Assembly (NCBI GenBank): GCA_905221295.1
Contig: CAJNCP010000006.1
Location: 19,381-83,380 of the forward strand
Source of the DNA: a bacterium
GTDB taxonomy: Bacteria; Bacillota; Bacilli; Lactobacillales; Streptococcaceae
DNA length: 64,000 bases
Direction of reading: 5' to 3'
Shown here: positions 8,562 to 18,375 of the stretch, piece by piece
How the letters are laid out: every line of letters begins with the position of its first letter
Numbering within the stretch: the first letter of the stretch is position 1
The notes under the pieces: model-generated
Databases searched by the model: none
What the model was told of the DNA's origin: nothing
Seen by the model: the letters and a program-made list of their open reading frames with translations, nothing else
Position numbers and translations under genes: made by a program

Positions 8562-9911
8562 ATGAAAATTGTCCTTGTTGGTGGAGGGAAAGTCGGTTCT
8601 GCCCTCTGTCGTTCACTGGTTGCAGAAAACCATGACGTTGTCCTCATCGAGCAAAATGAAGCTGTACTTAACCATATTGTCAGTCGCTTTGATATCATGG
8701 GCCTCCTTGGAAATGGTGCTGACTTTGCCATCTTGGAGCAAGCCGGCGTCCAAGAGTGTGATATCTTTATCGCTCTAACTGAATACGATGAAGTGAATAT
8801 GATTTCAGCGGTACTTGCTAAAAAAATGGGCGCTAAAGAAACCATCGTTCGAGTGCGAAATCCTGAATACTCTAATGCCTATTTTAAAGAGAAAAATATT
8901 CTTGGATTTTCACTTATCGTTAATCCAGAACTCTTAGCAGCCCGTGCCATCTCAAATATCATCGATTTCCCTAATGCCCTCTCAGTTGAGCGTTTTGCTG
9001 GAGGTCGTGTCAGCCTGATGGAGTTTGTTATCAAAGATTCTAGCGGGCTCTGTCAAATGCCAATCTCAGACTTCCGTAAGAAATTTGGCAACATCATTGT
9101 CTGTGCTATGGAAAGAGACCATCAACTCATGATTCCAAGTGGTGATGTTACTATCCAGGACAAGGATCGGATTTTTGTTACGGGAAATCGTGTGGATATG
9201 ATGCTTTTCCACAACTATTTCAAATCGCGTGCAGTGAAAAGTTTGCTTATCGTTGGAGCTGGAAAAATTGCCTACTATCTTGTTGGCATCTTGAAAGACA
9301 GCCGTATTGACACCAAGGTCATCGAAATTAATCCTGAAAGAGCTCGTTTCTTTAGTGAAAAATTCCCTAATCTCTATATTGTTCAGGGAGATGGAACTGC
9401 AAAAGATATCTTACTAGAAGAAAGTGCTCCTAGCTATGATGCAGTCGCAACCTTAACCGGGGTTGATGAGGAAAACATCATCACCTCTATGTTTCTTGAC
9501 CGTGTTGGTGTTCAGAAAAATATCACCAAGGTCAACCGGACCAGCCTCCTAGAAATTATCCATGCGCCTGATTTTTCAAGTATCATCACGCCGAAAATCA
9601 TCGCAGTGGATACCATTATGCACTTTATCCGTGGTCGGGTAAACGCCCAATACTCAGATCTTCAAGCCATGCACCATCTTGCAAATGGTCAAATTGAAAC
9701 CCTACAATTCCATATCAAGGAAGCTAATAAAATGACTGCCAAACCCCTTTCACAGTTAAAATTGAAGAAAGGGGTTCTCATCGCAGCCATTATCCGAAAA
9801 GGAAAAACAATCTTCCCGACTGGAGAGGATATACTTGAGGTAGGAGACCAGTTACTGGTAACCACCCTGCTGCCAAACATCACCAAGATTTATGATTTGA
9901 TTGAGAGGTAA
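8562..9911 (+). CDS. trkA: Trk potassium uptake regulatory subunit TrkA
   Basis: A 449-residue cytoplasmic protein with two tandem RCK modules. Each has a Rossmann NAD(H)-binding TrkA-N domain (GGGKVG at residues 7-12 and GAGKIA at 232-237) followed by a TrkA-C domain. It assembles as a ring on the TrkH channel and gates K+ uptake in response to nucleotides; streptococcal relatives bind c-di-AMP through TrkA-C. The full double-RCK length matches classical TrkA rather than single-RCK KtrA/CabP. trkH starts four bases after its stop, so the two are an operon. Confidence 0.95.
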   Translation: MKIVLVGGGKVGSALCRSLVAENHDVVLIEQNEAVLNHIVSRFDIMGLLGNGADFAILEQAGVQECDIFIALTEYDEVNMISAVLAKKMGAKETIVRVRNPEYSNAYFKEKNILGFSLIVNPELLAARAISNIIDFPNALSVERFAGGRVSLMEFVIKDSSGLCQMPISDFRKKFGNIIVCAMERDHQLMIPSGDVTIQDKDRIFVTGNRVDMMLFHNYFKSRAVKSLLIVGAGKIAYYLVGILKDSRIDTKVIEINPERARFFSEKFPNLYIVQGDGTAKDILLEESAPSYDAVATLTGVDEENIITSMFLDRVGVQKNITKVNRTSLLEIIHAPDFSSIITPKIIAVDTIMHFIRGRVNAQYSDLQAMHHLANGQIETLQFHIKEANKMTAKPLSQLKLKKGVLIAAIIRKGKTIFPTGEDILEVGDQLLVTTLLPNITKIYDLIER

Positions 9912-9914
9912 AAA

Positions 9915-11354
9915 ATGAATAAAAGTATGATTCGTTACCTCCTCTCAAAACTTCTCTTGATTGAGGCAGCTCTCCTTCTAGTACCTGTTGGTGTAGCGAC
10001 CTATTACCAAGAATCCAGCCAAGTATTTATAGCTCTTTTTTCTACGATTGGAATATTAGTCCTTCTTGGTTGTCTTGGCGTTTTACGGAAACCTAAAAAT
10101 CAACGGATTTACGCCAAGGAGGGAGTCTTAATCGTTGCCCTCTGTTGGATTCTCTGGTCTTTCTTTGGTGGCCTCCCCTTTGTCTTTTCAGGACAAATCC
10201 CCAGCATCATCGATGCCTTCTTTGAAATCAGTTCTGGATTTACGACGACTGGTGCTACTATCCTAACAGATGTTTCCGTTCTCACTCGTTCCCTCCTCTT
10301 CTGGAGAAGTTTTACCCACTTGATTGGAGGGATGGGGGTGCTTGTCTTTGCACTTGCCATTATGGACAATGCCAAGAATAGCCACTTGGAAGTGATGAAG
10401 GCTGAGGTCCCTGGACCTGTCTTTGGCAAGGTCGTATCCAAGCTAAAAAACACTGCCCAGATTCTCTATCTGCTTTATCTGGCTCTCTTCTCCCTTTTTG
10501 TGGTTATCTACTATCTAGCAGGCATGCCTCTCTATGATAGTTTTGTCATCGCTATGGGAACAGCAGGAACTGGGGGCTTTACCGTCTATAACGACGGAAT
10601 TGCCCACTATGGTAGCTCACTCATCACATATCTAGTTAGTATCGGAGTTCTGGTTTTTGGGGTTAACTTTAATCTCTACTACTACCTCATGCTCCGTCGG
10701 GTCAAGGCCTTCTTTGGAGATGAAGAACTGCGAGCATATATAATCATTGTTCTAGTTTCTACCGGCTTGATTACGCTTAATACGCTCCACCTCTACCAAG
10801 GGGTCTCTAAAAGTGTTGAAATGGCCTTCTTTCAGGTTTCCAATATCATCACGACAACAGGTTTTGGTTACGGAGATATTACCAACTGGCCCCTCTTCTC
10901 CCAATTTATCCTTCTCTTCCTCATGGGAATCGGTGGATCAGCTGGCTCAACTGCAGGTGGTCTTAAGGTGATCAGAGGACTCATCCTCTCTAAAATCGCA
11001 AAAAATCAGATTTTGTCCACCTTATCCCCTCACCGTGTTTTGACTCTACACGTCAATAAAACTGTGATTGATAAGGATACCCAGCACAAAATTCTTAAAT
11101 ATTTTGCTATCTATATGATGATCATTCTTTCTCTCATCTTTATCGTCAGTCTTGATAGTAATGATTTTCTAGTCGTGACCAGTGCGGTCTTCAGCTGTTT
11201 TAACAATATCGGACCTATTCTAGGTACAACATCGAGTTTTGCCATCTTCAGTCCCATCTCTAAAATCCTGCTCTCATTTGCAATGATAGCGGGTCGCTTA
11301 GAGATCTATCCAATTTTGCTCCTCTTTATGAAACGTACCTGGTCTAAACGTTAA
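9915..11354 (+). CDS. trkH: Trk potassium channel subunit TrkH
   Basis: A 479-residue integral membrane K+ channel subunit with four M-P-M repeats. The selectivity-filter segments can be seen as TTTGAT (about 110), TAGTGGF (about 217), TTTGFGYGD (about 315) and a GSAGSTAGG loop (about 345). With TrkA it imports K+. Its ribosome-binding site lies in the end of trkA (GAGAGGTAAAA before the ATG), implying coupled translation. The family can carry Na+ in some bacteria, but the complete glycine set favours K+. Confidence 0.95.
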   Translation: MNKSMIRYLLSKLLLIEAALLLVPVGVATYYQESSQVFIALFSTIGILVLLGCLGVLRKPKNQRIYAKEGVLIVALCWILWSFFGGLPFVFSGQIPSIIDAFFEISSGFTTTGATILTDVSVLTRSLLFWRSFTHLIGGMGVLVFALAIMDNAKNSHLEVMKAEVPGPVFGKVVSKLKNTAQILYLLYLALFSLFVVIYYLAGMPLYDSFVIAMGTAGTGGFTVYNDGIAHYGSSLITYLVSIGVLVFGVNFNLYYYLMLRRVKAFFGDEELRAYIIIVLVSTGLITLNTLHLYQGVSKSVEMAFFQVSNIITTTGFGYGDITNWPLFSQFILLFLMGIGGSAGSTAGGLKVIRGLILSKIAKNQILSTLSPHRVLTLHVNKTVIDKDTQHKILKYFAIYMMIILSLIFIVSLDSNDFLVVTSAVFSCFNNIGPILGTTSSFAIFSPISKILLSFAMIAGRLEIYPILLLFMKRTWSKR

Positions 11355-11365
11355 TTACAATATAA

Positions 11366-11400
11366 TCCCCCTTTTACAAGCAAGTAAAAGGGGATTTTTT
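11366..11400 (+). terminator. Rho-independent terminator after trkH
   Basis: CCCCTTTTAC, a short loop, GTAAAAGGGG and then six T. Confidence 0.85.
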
Positions 11401-11404
11401 CTAT

Positions 11405-11433
11405 TAAAAATGAGAAGACCTTTTGGTCCTCTC
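11405..11433 (-). terminator. Rho-independent terminator of the ami operon
   Basis: The minus strand reads GAGAGGACC, loop AAAA, GGTCTTCTC, then CATTTTT. It lies just after the amiF stop. Confidence 0.75.
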
Positions 11434-11442
11434 CGAATCTAA

Positions 11443-12372
11443 TTATTTTTTAAGAGCTTCCTTGTAACGAGCAAGTTCTGCTTGATTGGCCCAAACATAG
11501 TGACCTGGACGGATTTCCACCATAGATGGCTTGTCTGTCTCATAGTCATGTTGGTCAGGGTCGTAAACTTTCAAGACTTTCTTGCGTTCCAAGATTGGAT
11601 CTGGAATCGGTACAGCAGATAGAAGCGCCTGAGTATATGGGTGGACAGGATTGTTAAACAACTCCTCTGTCTCCGCCACTTCGACGATAACTCCCTTATA
11701 GATAACTGCGATACGATCTGAGATAAAGCGAACAACTGACAAGTCATGCGCGATAAAGAGATAAGTCAAGCCCAACTCTTTTTGGAACTTCTTGAGCAAG
11801 TTCAAGACTTGCGCACGTACTGATACGTCCAAGGCTGAAATTGGCTCATCCGCAATAACGAAATCAGGCTCCATCACAAGGGCACGGGCAATCCCGATAC
11901 GCTGGCGTTGCCCACCAGAAAACTCGTGTGGATAACGGGTCAAGTGTTCTTTCAAAAGTCCAACTTCGTGAATCATCTTTTGAACTTTTTCTTTACGATC
12001 TTCTTCGTCTTTGAACAAGTGGTAGTTGTAAAGACCTTCAGAGATGATATAGTCAACCGTCGCACGCTCATTCAAGCTGGCTGCAGGGTCCTGGAAAATC
12101 ATCTGGATGCGACGGATCAAGTCTGATGATTCCTTATGAGATTTTTTCCCATTAATCTTATGACCATCAAAGATGATTTCACCTTTACTAGTATTATTTA
12201 GACCAATAATAGCACGACCAATGGTTGTTTTCCCACTACCAGACTCACCTACAAGAGAGAATGTTTCTCCCTTGTTGATAAAGAAGTTGGCGTTTTTAAC
12301 CGCAACAAACTTCTTACTTCCTTCACCGAAGGAAATTTCTAAATCTTTAATTTCTACTAATTTTTCAGACAT
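11443..12372 (-). CDS. amiF: Oligopeptide ABC transporter ATP-binding protein AmiF
   Basis: A 309-residue OppF-type ATPase. Walker [10 protein letters not shown] is at 42-50, signature [15 protein letters not shown] at about 153-168, Walker B DFVIADEP follows, and the oligopeptide/dipeptide transporter C-terminal region is present. It pairs with AmiE to energise import of peptides through AmiC-AmiD. It is the last gene of amiA-C-D-E-F, ten bases after amiE. In pneumococcus this transporter feeds nutrition and imports signalling peptides. Confidence 0.95.
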   Translation of the reverse strand: MSEKLVEIKDLEISFGEGSKKFVAVKNANFFINKGETFSLVGESGSGKTTIGRAIIGLNNTSKGEIIFDGHKINGKKSHKESSDLIRRIQMIFQDPAASLNERATVDYIISEGLYNYHLFKDEEDRKEKVQKMIHEVGLLKEHLTRYPHEFSGGQRQRIGIARALVMEPDFVIADEPISALDVSVRAQVLNLLKKFQKELGLTYLFIAHDLSVVRFISDRIAVIYKGVIVEVAETEELFNNPVHPYTQALLSAVPIPDPILERKKVLKVYDPDQHDYETDKPSMVEIRPGHYVWANQAELARYKEALKK

Positions 12373-12382
12373 TCCCTTCCTC

Positions 12383-13450
12383 CTAGTCTTCTAGATGAGC
12401 AAAGCCCATTTTATCACGAATCTTGTCATGCAAATCTGCGATGACCCCAGGTTTTTCAACTTTAGGAGCATTCTCATGAAGCAACCAAGTCTTAGCCCAG
12501 TGAGTATCAGTGACTGAAAACTGAGGTGCTTTTTGTTCAAAGTCAATTTGCATCGCATAATCTGAACGAAGGGCAAAGGCATCACCTTTCAACTCAGCAT
12601 AAAGAGACGGTGGTGTTCCAGGGATAGAGTACAATTCCCCTTTATCATCAGCAAGCTGAGGCAAGCTAGACAAGAGACTCCAAGTATATGGATGACGTGG
12701 GTCGTAGAAAACTTCCTCAACAGTTCCGTATTCTACAATTTCACCAGCATACATAACCGCTACCTTATCCGCAATACTTGCTACCACACCAAGGTCATGC
12801 GTGATAAAGATAATGGTAAAGTGGTACTCATTTTGCAAGGTTTTAAGCAAATCAATGATTTGCGCTTGAATGGTAACGTCAAGGGCCGTTGTCGGTTCGT
12901 CACAGATTAAGATATCTGGACGACAGGCAAGGGCAATCGCGATAACGATACGTTGACGCATCCCTCCAGAATATTGGAAAGGATACTCGTCAAAACGTTT
13001 TTCAGCGTCTGGAATTCCGACCTTGTTCATATAGTCGATTGCCATCTCTTTGGCTTCCTTGGCTGTTTTTCCTTGGTGTTTAACGATAACTTCAGTAATT
13101 TGGCTACCAATTGTATTGATTGGGTCCAAACTTGTCATAGGATCTTGGAAGATGGTCGCAATTTTAGCACCACGAATCTTCTCCCATTCCTTGTTAGAAG
13201 TAAGAGCTGTCAAGTCTTGTCCACGATAGTCAATACTTCCTTGGGCAATACGTCCATTGTCTTCTAACATCCCTGTAAAGGTTTTTGTTAATACAGATTT
13301 ACCAGAACCTGACTCACCCACCAAGGCAAGAACTTCCCCTTCAATCAGGTCCAGAGAAACTCCTCGGATAGCTGTCAGAACTTTGTCACGAACGTCAAAT
13401 TCCACGACAATATCGCGAGCAGTCAAAATTACATCTTTTCCTTTTATCAT
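12383..13450 (-). CDS. amiE: Oligopeptide ABC transporter ATP-binding protein AmiE
   Basis: A 355-residue OppD-type ATPase. Walker A GESGSGKS is at 45-52, the signature reads [15 protein letters not shown], and Walker [14 protein letters not shown] follows. The C-terminal peptide-transporter extension is longer than in AmiF, as expected for the OppD side. It follows amiD by eight bases and precedes amiF by ten, so it is within the operon. A heterodimer with AmiF is the known arrangement. Confidence 0.95.
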   Translation of the reverse strand: MIKGKDVILTARDIVVEFDVRDKVLTAIRGVSLDLIEGEVLALVGESGSGKSVLTKTFTGMLEDNGRIAQGSIDYRGQDLTALTSNKEWEKIRGAKIATIFQDPMTSLDPINTIGSQITEVIVKHQGKTAKEAKEMAIDYMNKVGIPDAEKRFDEYPFQYSGGMRQRIVIAIALACRPDILICDEPTTALDVTIQAQIIDLLKTLQNEYHFTIIFITHDLGVVASIADKVAVMYAGEIVEYGTVEEVFYDPRHPYTWSLLSSLPQLADDKGELYSIPGTPPSLYAELKGDAFALRSDYAMQIDFEQKAPQFSVTDTHWAKTWLLHENAPKVEKPGVIADLHDKIRDKMGFAHLED

Positions 13451-13458
13451 GTCTACTC

Positions 13459-14385
13459 CTATCTATGTGTACGTGGATCACTAGCATCCGCTAGGTTTTG
13501 ACCAACAACAAAGAGAGATAGGGAAACCAAGATCAAGGTTGTCAACGGAATCCAGAACAAGTAGGCGTTGGTCGTAACGTTTTGTGAGTAATCTGAGATC
13601 AAACGTCCCAAACTTGGCACTGTTACAGGCAATCCCAATCCAAAGAAGGAAAGGAAGGCTTCATAAGAGATGAAGCTTGGCAACATCAAGGTCATCGTAG
13701 AAACAATAACAGATACCAATTGTGGCATGATGTTTTTAACGATGATTTTAAAGGTTGGTGTTCCAAGTGTTTGAGAAGCAAGGTTGTATTCCAAATCACG
13801 GTAACGCATGATTTGGATACGAATCATATAAGCAATCCCAATCCAAGTTGTCACACTCATGGCAAAAATCAAATTCCAGAAACCAGCACCGATTGAGTAA
13901 GTCAAGACAATGACAATCAAGAGAGATGGAATGTTTGAAATAATGTTATAAACTTCCATCATGACGCGGTCAACGGATTTTGAAATCCCCCAAATTCCAC
14001 CAACAATAACCCCAATCACAAGGTTGATAAAAGTGGCAATTACAGAGATAAGAATTGAATTACGCGCACCAAACCAAACCCCATCAAACAAGGATTTACC
14101 ATTGCTATCTGTACCAAACCAATGTTCAGCATTGGGCTTGATAAAACGAGCAGAGAAGTCATTGACTTTACTTACATCGTTGAAGTCAAAATCTGAGAAC
14201 ATTGGGTAAATAAAGCTCATCAAGATAATGGCAACCAAAATTCCTAGCATAAAGACGGTTGATTTTTTCTTTAGAAATTGTCTAAATACAGAACCCCAGT
14301 ATGAATAGGCAGGAGCATCAATTGTTTCAGAGGCAAAATCATCACGTTTTACGAACTGAAATTTTTCTTTATCGATTGTTGACAT
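13459..14385 (-). CDS. amiD: Oligopeptide ABC transporter permease AmiD
   Basis: A 308-residue inner membrane permease of the DppC/OppC type. It has an N-terminal cytoplasmic segment, a first helix at about 42-62, an extracytoplasmic loop with the conserved [26 protein letters not shown] region (about 88-112), and five further helices. The ABC-coupling EAA loop lies around [18 protein letters not shown]. It partners AmiC to form the translocation pore. Its start shares one base with the amiC stop, so translation is coupled. Confidence 0.95.
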   Translation of the reverse strand: MSTIDKEKFQFVKRDDFASETIDAPAYSYWGSVFRQFLKKKSTVFMLGILVAIILMSFIYPMFSDFDFNDVSKVNDFSARFIKPNAEHWFGTDSNGKSLFDGVWFGARNSILISVIATFINLVIGVIVGGIWGISKSVDRVMMEVYNIISNIPSLLIVIVLTYSIGAGFWNLIFAMSVTTWIGIAYMIRIQIMRYRDLEYNLASQTLGTPTFKIIVKNIMPQLVSVIVSTMTLMLPSFISYEAFLSFFGLGLPVTVPSLGRLISDYSQNVTTNAYLFWIPLTTLILVSLSLFVVGQNLADASDPRTHR

Positions 14386-15881
14386 TATTTGCCTCCTTTC
14401 TCTGTCAATTTAATACGTGGGTCAAGCATGGTCATCCAGATATCTCCTACAAAGAGTGAGAAGATAGAAATACATGTAAAGATAAAGACGAGACCAACAA
14501 CCATTGAGTTGTTTGATGCCTTAACAGAGTCAATCAACATTTTACCCATACCTGGGAAAGCGAAGACCGTTTCTGTCAATGTTGCACCACCGATAACCCC
14601 GATTACGGCACCAGGAATACCTGAAACCAAAGGAACCATGGCATTTTTAAAGATGTGTTTATTTGAAATTTCTTTTTCAGACAAACCTTTTGCACGAGCA
14701 AAACGAACGAAGTCCTGAGATTGCAAGTCGATCATGTAACGACGAATCCAGATAGCCGTACTTGGTGCTCCCAGCAAACCTAGAATGACTGCTGGTAAGA
14801 CATAAGAACGCCAATCTCCAGCCCCCAAGATAGGAAATGAATCTGGAAGACCAATAGATGATCCAATCAAACGCACGATGTAAACCAAGGCAATCGTTGG
14901 AAGGGCAAGCAAGAAGGTTAGAGCACCTGTCGAGAAGCTATCAATCCAAGTATTCTTGTGGCGAGCCATAGCAGATCCAAGAGGGATGGCAATCGCATAC
15001 GAAATGATCAAACCGATCAAACCAGCAACCGCTGAGCTTGCAATCATTGATGGATATTGATAATTGCTTTCTGTAGCTGTATATGGATCATCTTTACCAT
15101 AGTTGGCTACCTCACGCGCATCTGCTTGGCTTGGAGATTTGTAGGTACGAGAGTAAATATCTACAGATGAAGTCTTTTTACCCGTAGGGAATTGAACTTC
15201 TGATGTCTTAGTTTGTCCCTGACCTTGTGTGATAACCTGAAGCACTGGTGTGTTTGCATAAGTTGGGTAAGAATCTCCCAAGTTAATGTTCACAAAGTTT
15301 TGGTGTACAAATGGGAATTGATTGTTGAAATACAAAAGGTATTTATGTTTTGTACCTGAACCAACCAATGACCAACCGATAGCAGGATCATTTTCGAAAC
15401 GAAGATAACGTTGCAAGTTTGGATTTTCAGGGTCTTGAATCTTGTTTGTATGATCAATATCAATCAAGTTTGAATAGAATTTGAAAACACGTTCAAAAAT
15501 CGGAATTTCACGCGTAGCATAGAATTGACCACTTTCCGAGAATACACCGAGTGTCCAACCATTACCGAGTTGGTTGATGTATTTTTCGTAGATTGCCTTG
15601 TTAGTATCATTGGCATCCACTGTTACAGACGAGTCCATTGTACTCGCTCTTTCTTGTAACTCCTTGGTATCGTAGTACTCAATGTAGCCCATCCGCTCAT
15701 AAACGGTATTTTCATAATCATCCCGCTTATCAGCTGTAGTTGCAATCTTGTTATAGTTGGTATCCTGCTTGAAAATCAGTTTCCGAGGAACCATCGTATA
15801 GATAATTGTGTAGGTCAAAGTTGTCACCAAGAAAATAGACAACAGTGAACGCAATACACGCATAAAAATATATTTCTTCAT
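14385..15881 (-). CDS. amiC: Oligopeptide ABC transporter permease AmiC
   Basis: A 498-residue OppB-type permease. It is longer than the usual 310 residues because a domain of about 230 residues sits outside the membrane between helix 1 (about 10-30) and helix 2 (about 275-297); this large loop is characteristic of streptococcal AmiC. The C-terminal half carries the coupling loop near [20 protein letters not shown]. It lies 66 bp after amiA, separated by a hairpin that may reduce expression relative to the binding protein. Confidence 0.95.
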   Translation of the reverse strand: MKKYIFMRVLRSLLSIFLVTTLTYTIIYTMVPRKLIFKQDTNYNKIATTADKRDDYENTVYERMGYIEYYDTKELQERASTMDSSVTVDANDTNKAIYEKYINQLGNGWTLGVFSESGQFYATREIPIFERVFKFYSNLIDIDHTNKIQDPENPNLQRYLRFENDPAIGWSLVGSGTKHKYLLYFNNQFPFVHQNFVNINLGDSYPTYANTPVLQVITQGQGQTKTSEVQFPTGKKTSSVDIYSRTYKSPSQADAREVANYGKDDPYTATESNYQYPSMIASSAVAGLIGLIISYAIAIPLGSAMARHKNTWIDSFSTGALTFLLALPTIALVYIVRLIGSSIGLPDSFPILGAGDWRSYVLPAVILGLLGAPSTAIWIRRYMIDLQSQDFVRFARAKGLSEKEISNKHIFKNAMVPLVSGIPGAVIGVIGGATLTETVFAFPGMGKMLIDSVKASNNSMVVGLVFIFTCISIFSLFVGDIWMTMLDPRIKLTEKGGK

Positions 15882-15904
15882 ATCGTTTCCTTTTAAAATC
15901 CCAA

Positions 15905-15936
15905 AAGAACCTTCTCCTCATGGAGAGAAAGTTCTC
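15905..15936 (-). terminator. Intra-operon hairpin between amiA and amiC
   Basis: The minus strand forms AGAACTTTCTC / GGAGAAGGTTCT followed by TTTTGGG. Because amiC has no obvious promoter of its own, this is probably a leaky terminator or an mRNA-stabilising stem that makes AmiA more abundant than the membrane components. Confidence 0.6.
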
Positions 15937-15947
15937 TTGAGAGTTAT

Positions 15948-17927
15948 TTATTTAACGTGATTAGCCAATTCTTTTTGAACTTTTTCGTTTGCTTCTTTTT
16001 TCTCTTTGAGCCATTTCTCACGAGCTTGTTCATATTCCGCTTTTGTTACAGTCTTACTTTGTAATTTAATGTATTTGAAGTAAAGGTCTGAACTCTTATC
16101 TCCTGATTGACCATATGGAGCTGTGAATGGTACGACACGAGAAATGAATGGTGCTGCACCACTACCAGACATAGCAGGAATAAAGAGAGAGCTATCTGTC
16201 AACCAAGCTTGAGCTGCTGCGTATTTTTCATAACGAACATTCAAGTCTGTAGTTTCTTTAGCAGCTTCATCAACTAACTTATCGTATTCTTTCAAGCCAA
16301 CTTTGTCAACCGCTGGGTTATCCGGATTATCAAATCCCATATATGTTTTGGTTTGGGACTTGTTTGTTGATTTGAGGATATCAAGATAAGTTGATGGGTC
16401 TTCATAGTCTGGATTCCATCCAACTGCACCTGAAAGATCCCAGTCCTCTGCTGCTGCATTTGGTGCATGGTATGTGATATTCATTGCCTCATCTTTAGAA
16501 ATTTGATGAATATCAATGACTACGTTTTCTTCTCCGAGCACTTTTTCAACTGTCTGTTTGAAGGATTGGATACGAGCAACATACCCTTTGTTTGTTTGAT
16601 CTACTGGAATATCCAAATGGATTGGGAATTTCACGCCTTCTGCTTCCAATGCAGTCTTAGCTTTTGCTAGTTCTGCTTTGGCTTTATCGGCGTTGAAGAG
16701 TCCATCTTGACCATCAGCTAAGTTTACGTTTTTCCATTCATCACCATAAGCTGCCATCTTTTCGGTCACCAAGTCACCAAAAGTCTTTTCACCTGCTGAG
16801 ACAAAGTCTGGTTTGACAAAGAGATTACGAACGGCAAGAGGAGCTGCTTCAGTACCATTGATCTGTGCTGAATAAGCTGTACGGTCAAAAGCAAAGTTCA
16901 AGGCCTGACGGAAGTCTTTGTTAAGGAGGGCTTTCTTAGTTGATGTTTTTTCCTCGTCAGTTGTTTTGGCAGTATACTTGTAACCTTGACGATCAATGTT
17001 TACACCTAAACCAGCGATTCCTGGTCCAGCTGGTGTATAGTAGATATTGTCCTTGTAGTCTTCTGCCACTTTAGAATAGTTTGAACTTGTAGGGAAGAGA
17101 CGAGCATAGCTATAAGCTCCACTTGTAAAGTTGCGTTCAAGAGATTCTTGGTCGGAACCATCATAGAAAGCAAGGGTAACTTTGTCAAGGTGAACATTGT
17201 CTTTATCCCAATACTGTTCATTCTTAGCGAATTCGATAGAAGATTTAGCTGTTAAACTTTTCAGCAAGAACGGACCGTTGTAAAGCAAAGAAGTTGGATC
17301 TGTTGGTTTAGCAAAATCATCTCCTTTTGATTTTTCAAATTCCTCGTTTAATGGCCAGAAGATTGAGTAGGACATCTTAGAGTTCCAGTATGGTTCTGGC
17401 TGGTTCAAAGTATACTCAAGAGTATAGTCATCAACTGCCTTAATACCTACTGTAGAAAAATCCTTTGAATTTCCAGCTACATAGTCAGATAAACCTTTAA
17501 CAGAATTCTCTGCTAGATAAAGTGCTTCTGACTTTTTATCTGCTGCGTGTTTTAAACCATTTACAAAGTCTTTAGCTGTCACTTCAGCATATTCTTCCCC
17601 CTCAGAGGTGAACCATTTGACACCTTTACGAATCTTGTAGGTATAGGTCAAACCGTCTTTTGAAACTGACCAGTCTTCTGCAACTGCAGGAGTCAAATTC
17701 CCATATTTGTCATTTGTAAAGAGACCATCGATACCATTTGAAGTGGCAACTTTAGTGCTTTGTTTCCCTGAAATGAGGTAATCCAATGTTTCTGGGTCAG
17801 ATGAATAAACATAACCAAAAGTTTTTGGTGCTGCTGAATCAGATGATTTTGAAGAACTGCAAGCAGCTAATACTCCTGTTGCTAATAAAGCAATACCTGC
17901 TGCAACAAATACTCTACTTTTTTTCAT
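15948..17927 (-). CDS. amiA: Oligopeptide-binding lipoprotein AmiA
   Basis: A 659-residue extracytoplasmic solute-binding protein of the SBP_bac_5 family. It has a lipoprotein signal peptide with lipobox LAAC at about residues 20-23, followed by a Ser-rich linker. It captures oligopeptides outside the membrane and delivers them to AmiCDEF. Typical family segments include FGYVYSSDPETLDYLISG near the mature N-terminus and the EDWSVSKDGLTYTYKIRKGV core. It is the first gene of the operon, with an AAGAGGAG Shine-Dalgarno and a consensus promoter. A second, Ali-type binding protein is encoded at 41.7-43.7 kb. Confidence 0.96.
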   Translation of the reverse strand: MKKSRVFVAAGIALLATGVLAACSSSKSSDSAAPKTFGYVYSSDPETLDYLISGKQSTKVATSNGIDGLFTNDKYGNLTPAVAEDWSVSKDGLTYTYKIRKGVKWFTSEGEEYAEVTAKDFVNGLKHAADKKSEALYLAENSVKGLSDYVAGNSKDFSTVGIKAVDDYTLEYTLNQPEPYWNSKMSYSIFWPLNEEFEKSKGDDFAKPTDPTSLLYNGPFLLKSLTAKSSIEFAKNEQYWDKDNVHLDKVTLAFYDGSDQESLERNFTSGAYSYARLFPTSSNYSKVAEDYKDNIYYTPAGPGIAGLGVNIDRQGYKYTAKTTDEEKTSTKKALLNKDFRQALNFAFDRTAYSAQINGTEAAPLAVRNLFVKPDFVSAGEKTFGDLVTEKMAAYGDEWKNVNLADGQDGLFNADKAKAELAKAKTALEAEGVKFPIHLDIPVDQTNKGYVARIQSFKQTVEKVLGEENVVIDIHQISKDEAMNITYHAPNAAAEDWDLSGAVGWNPDYEDPSTYLDILKSTNKSQTKTYMGFDNPDNPAVDKVGLKEYDKLVDEAAKETTDLNVRYEKYAAAQAWLTDSSLFIPAMSGSGAAPFISRVVPFTAPYGQSGDKSSDLYFKYIKLQSKTVTKAEYEQAREKWLKEKKEANEKVQKELANHVK

Positions 17928-17965
17928 ATTTTTAACTCCTCTTGAAAAATTTAGGCTTACTGGAA

Positions 17966-17994
17966 ATTATAACATATATCTTCTAAAAAGTAAA
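17966..17994 (-). promoter_or_regulatory. ami operon promoter
   Basis: TTTACT (17989-17994) and TATAAT (17966-17971) on the minus strand are separated by 17 bp, about 40 bp before the amiA start. The rest of the region to 18183 shows no gene. Confidence 0.75.
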
Positions 17995-18183
17995 CGAATT
18001 TTCAGAATATTTAGGCGTCCATCTACAAAAAACTTTCATTTGTCAAAATTATTGCACTCTTTGTTTGTGTCTACGAAAAATACTTTCCCGTTTATCTCTC
18101 CTTAAAACGATATTTGTACAAGTTTTTCTCACCTCCTCGATAATAAACCATTTTTTAAAATTGGATTTTCGATTAAGAAAGTA

Positions 18184-18212
18184 TTGACGTAAAATGATTT
18201 TCAAGGTATAAT
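18184..18212 (+). promoter_or_regulatory. tRNA-Cys promoter
   Basis: TTGACG (18184-18189) and TATAAT (18207-18212) have a 17-bp spacer. The tRNA begins 12 bp further on. Confidence 0.85.
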
Positions 18213-18224
18213 ATTAAACGTTGA

Positions 18225-18295
18225 GGCGGTATAGCCAAGTGGTAAGGCACGGCTCTGCAAAAGCTTGATCGTCGGTTCAAATCCGTCTACCGCCT
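18225..18295 (+). tRNA. tRNA-Cys (GCA)
   Basis: A 71-nt cloverleaf. The acceptor arms GGCGGTA and TACCGCC pair fully, with discriminator T. The anticodon loop CTGCAAA contains GCA, and the T-arm contains GGTTCAAATC. No CCA is encoded. It has its own promoter and terminator. Confidence 0.96.
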
Positions 18296-18305
18296 TATAG
18301 TAAAC

Positions 18306-18332
18306 CAAAAGACTCCTCGTGAGTCTTTTTTC
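18306..18332 (+). terminator. Terminator after tRNA-Cys
   Basis: AAAAGACTC, loop CTCGT, GAGTCTTTTTT. A second hairpin with stem GAGCTTG/CAAGCTC follows at 18343-18373, at the end of the convergent CNNM gene, and could serve both strands. Confidence 0.8.
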
Positions 18333-18375
18333 TTATAAATGGGAGCTTGGGCACCTGAAGGTGTCTCAAGCTCTT

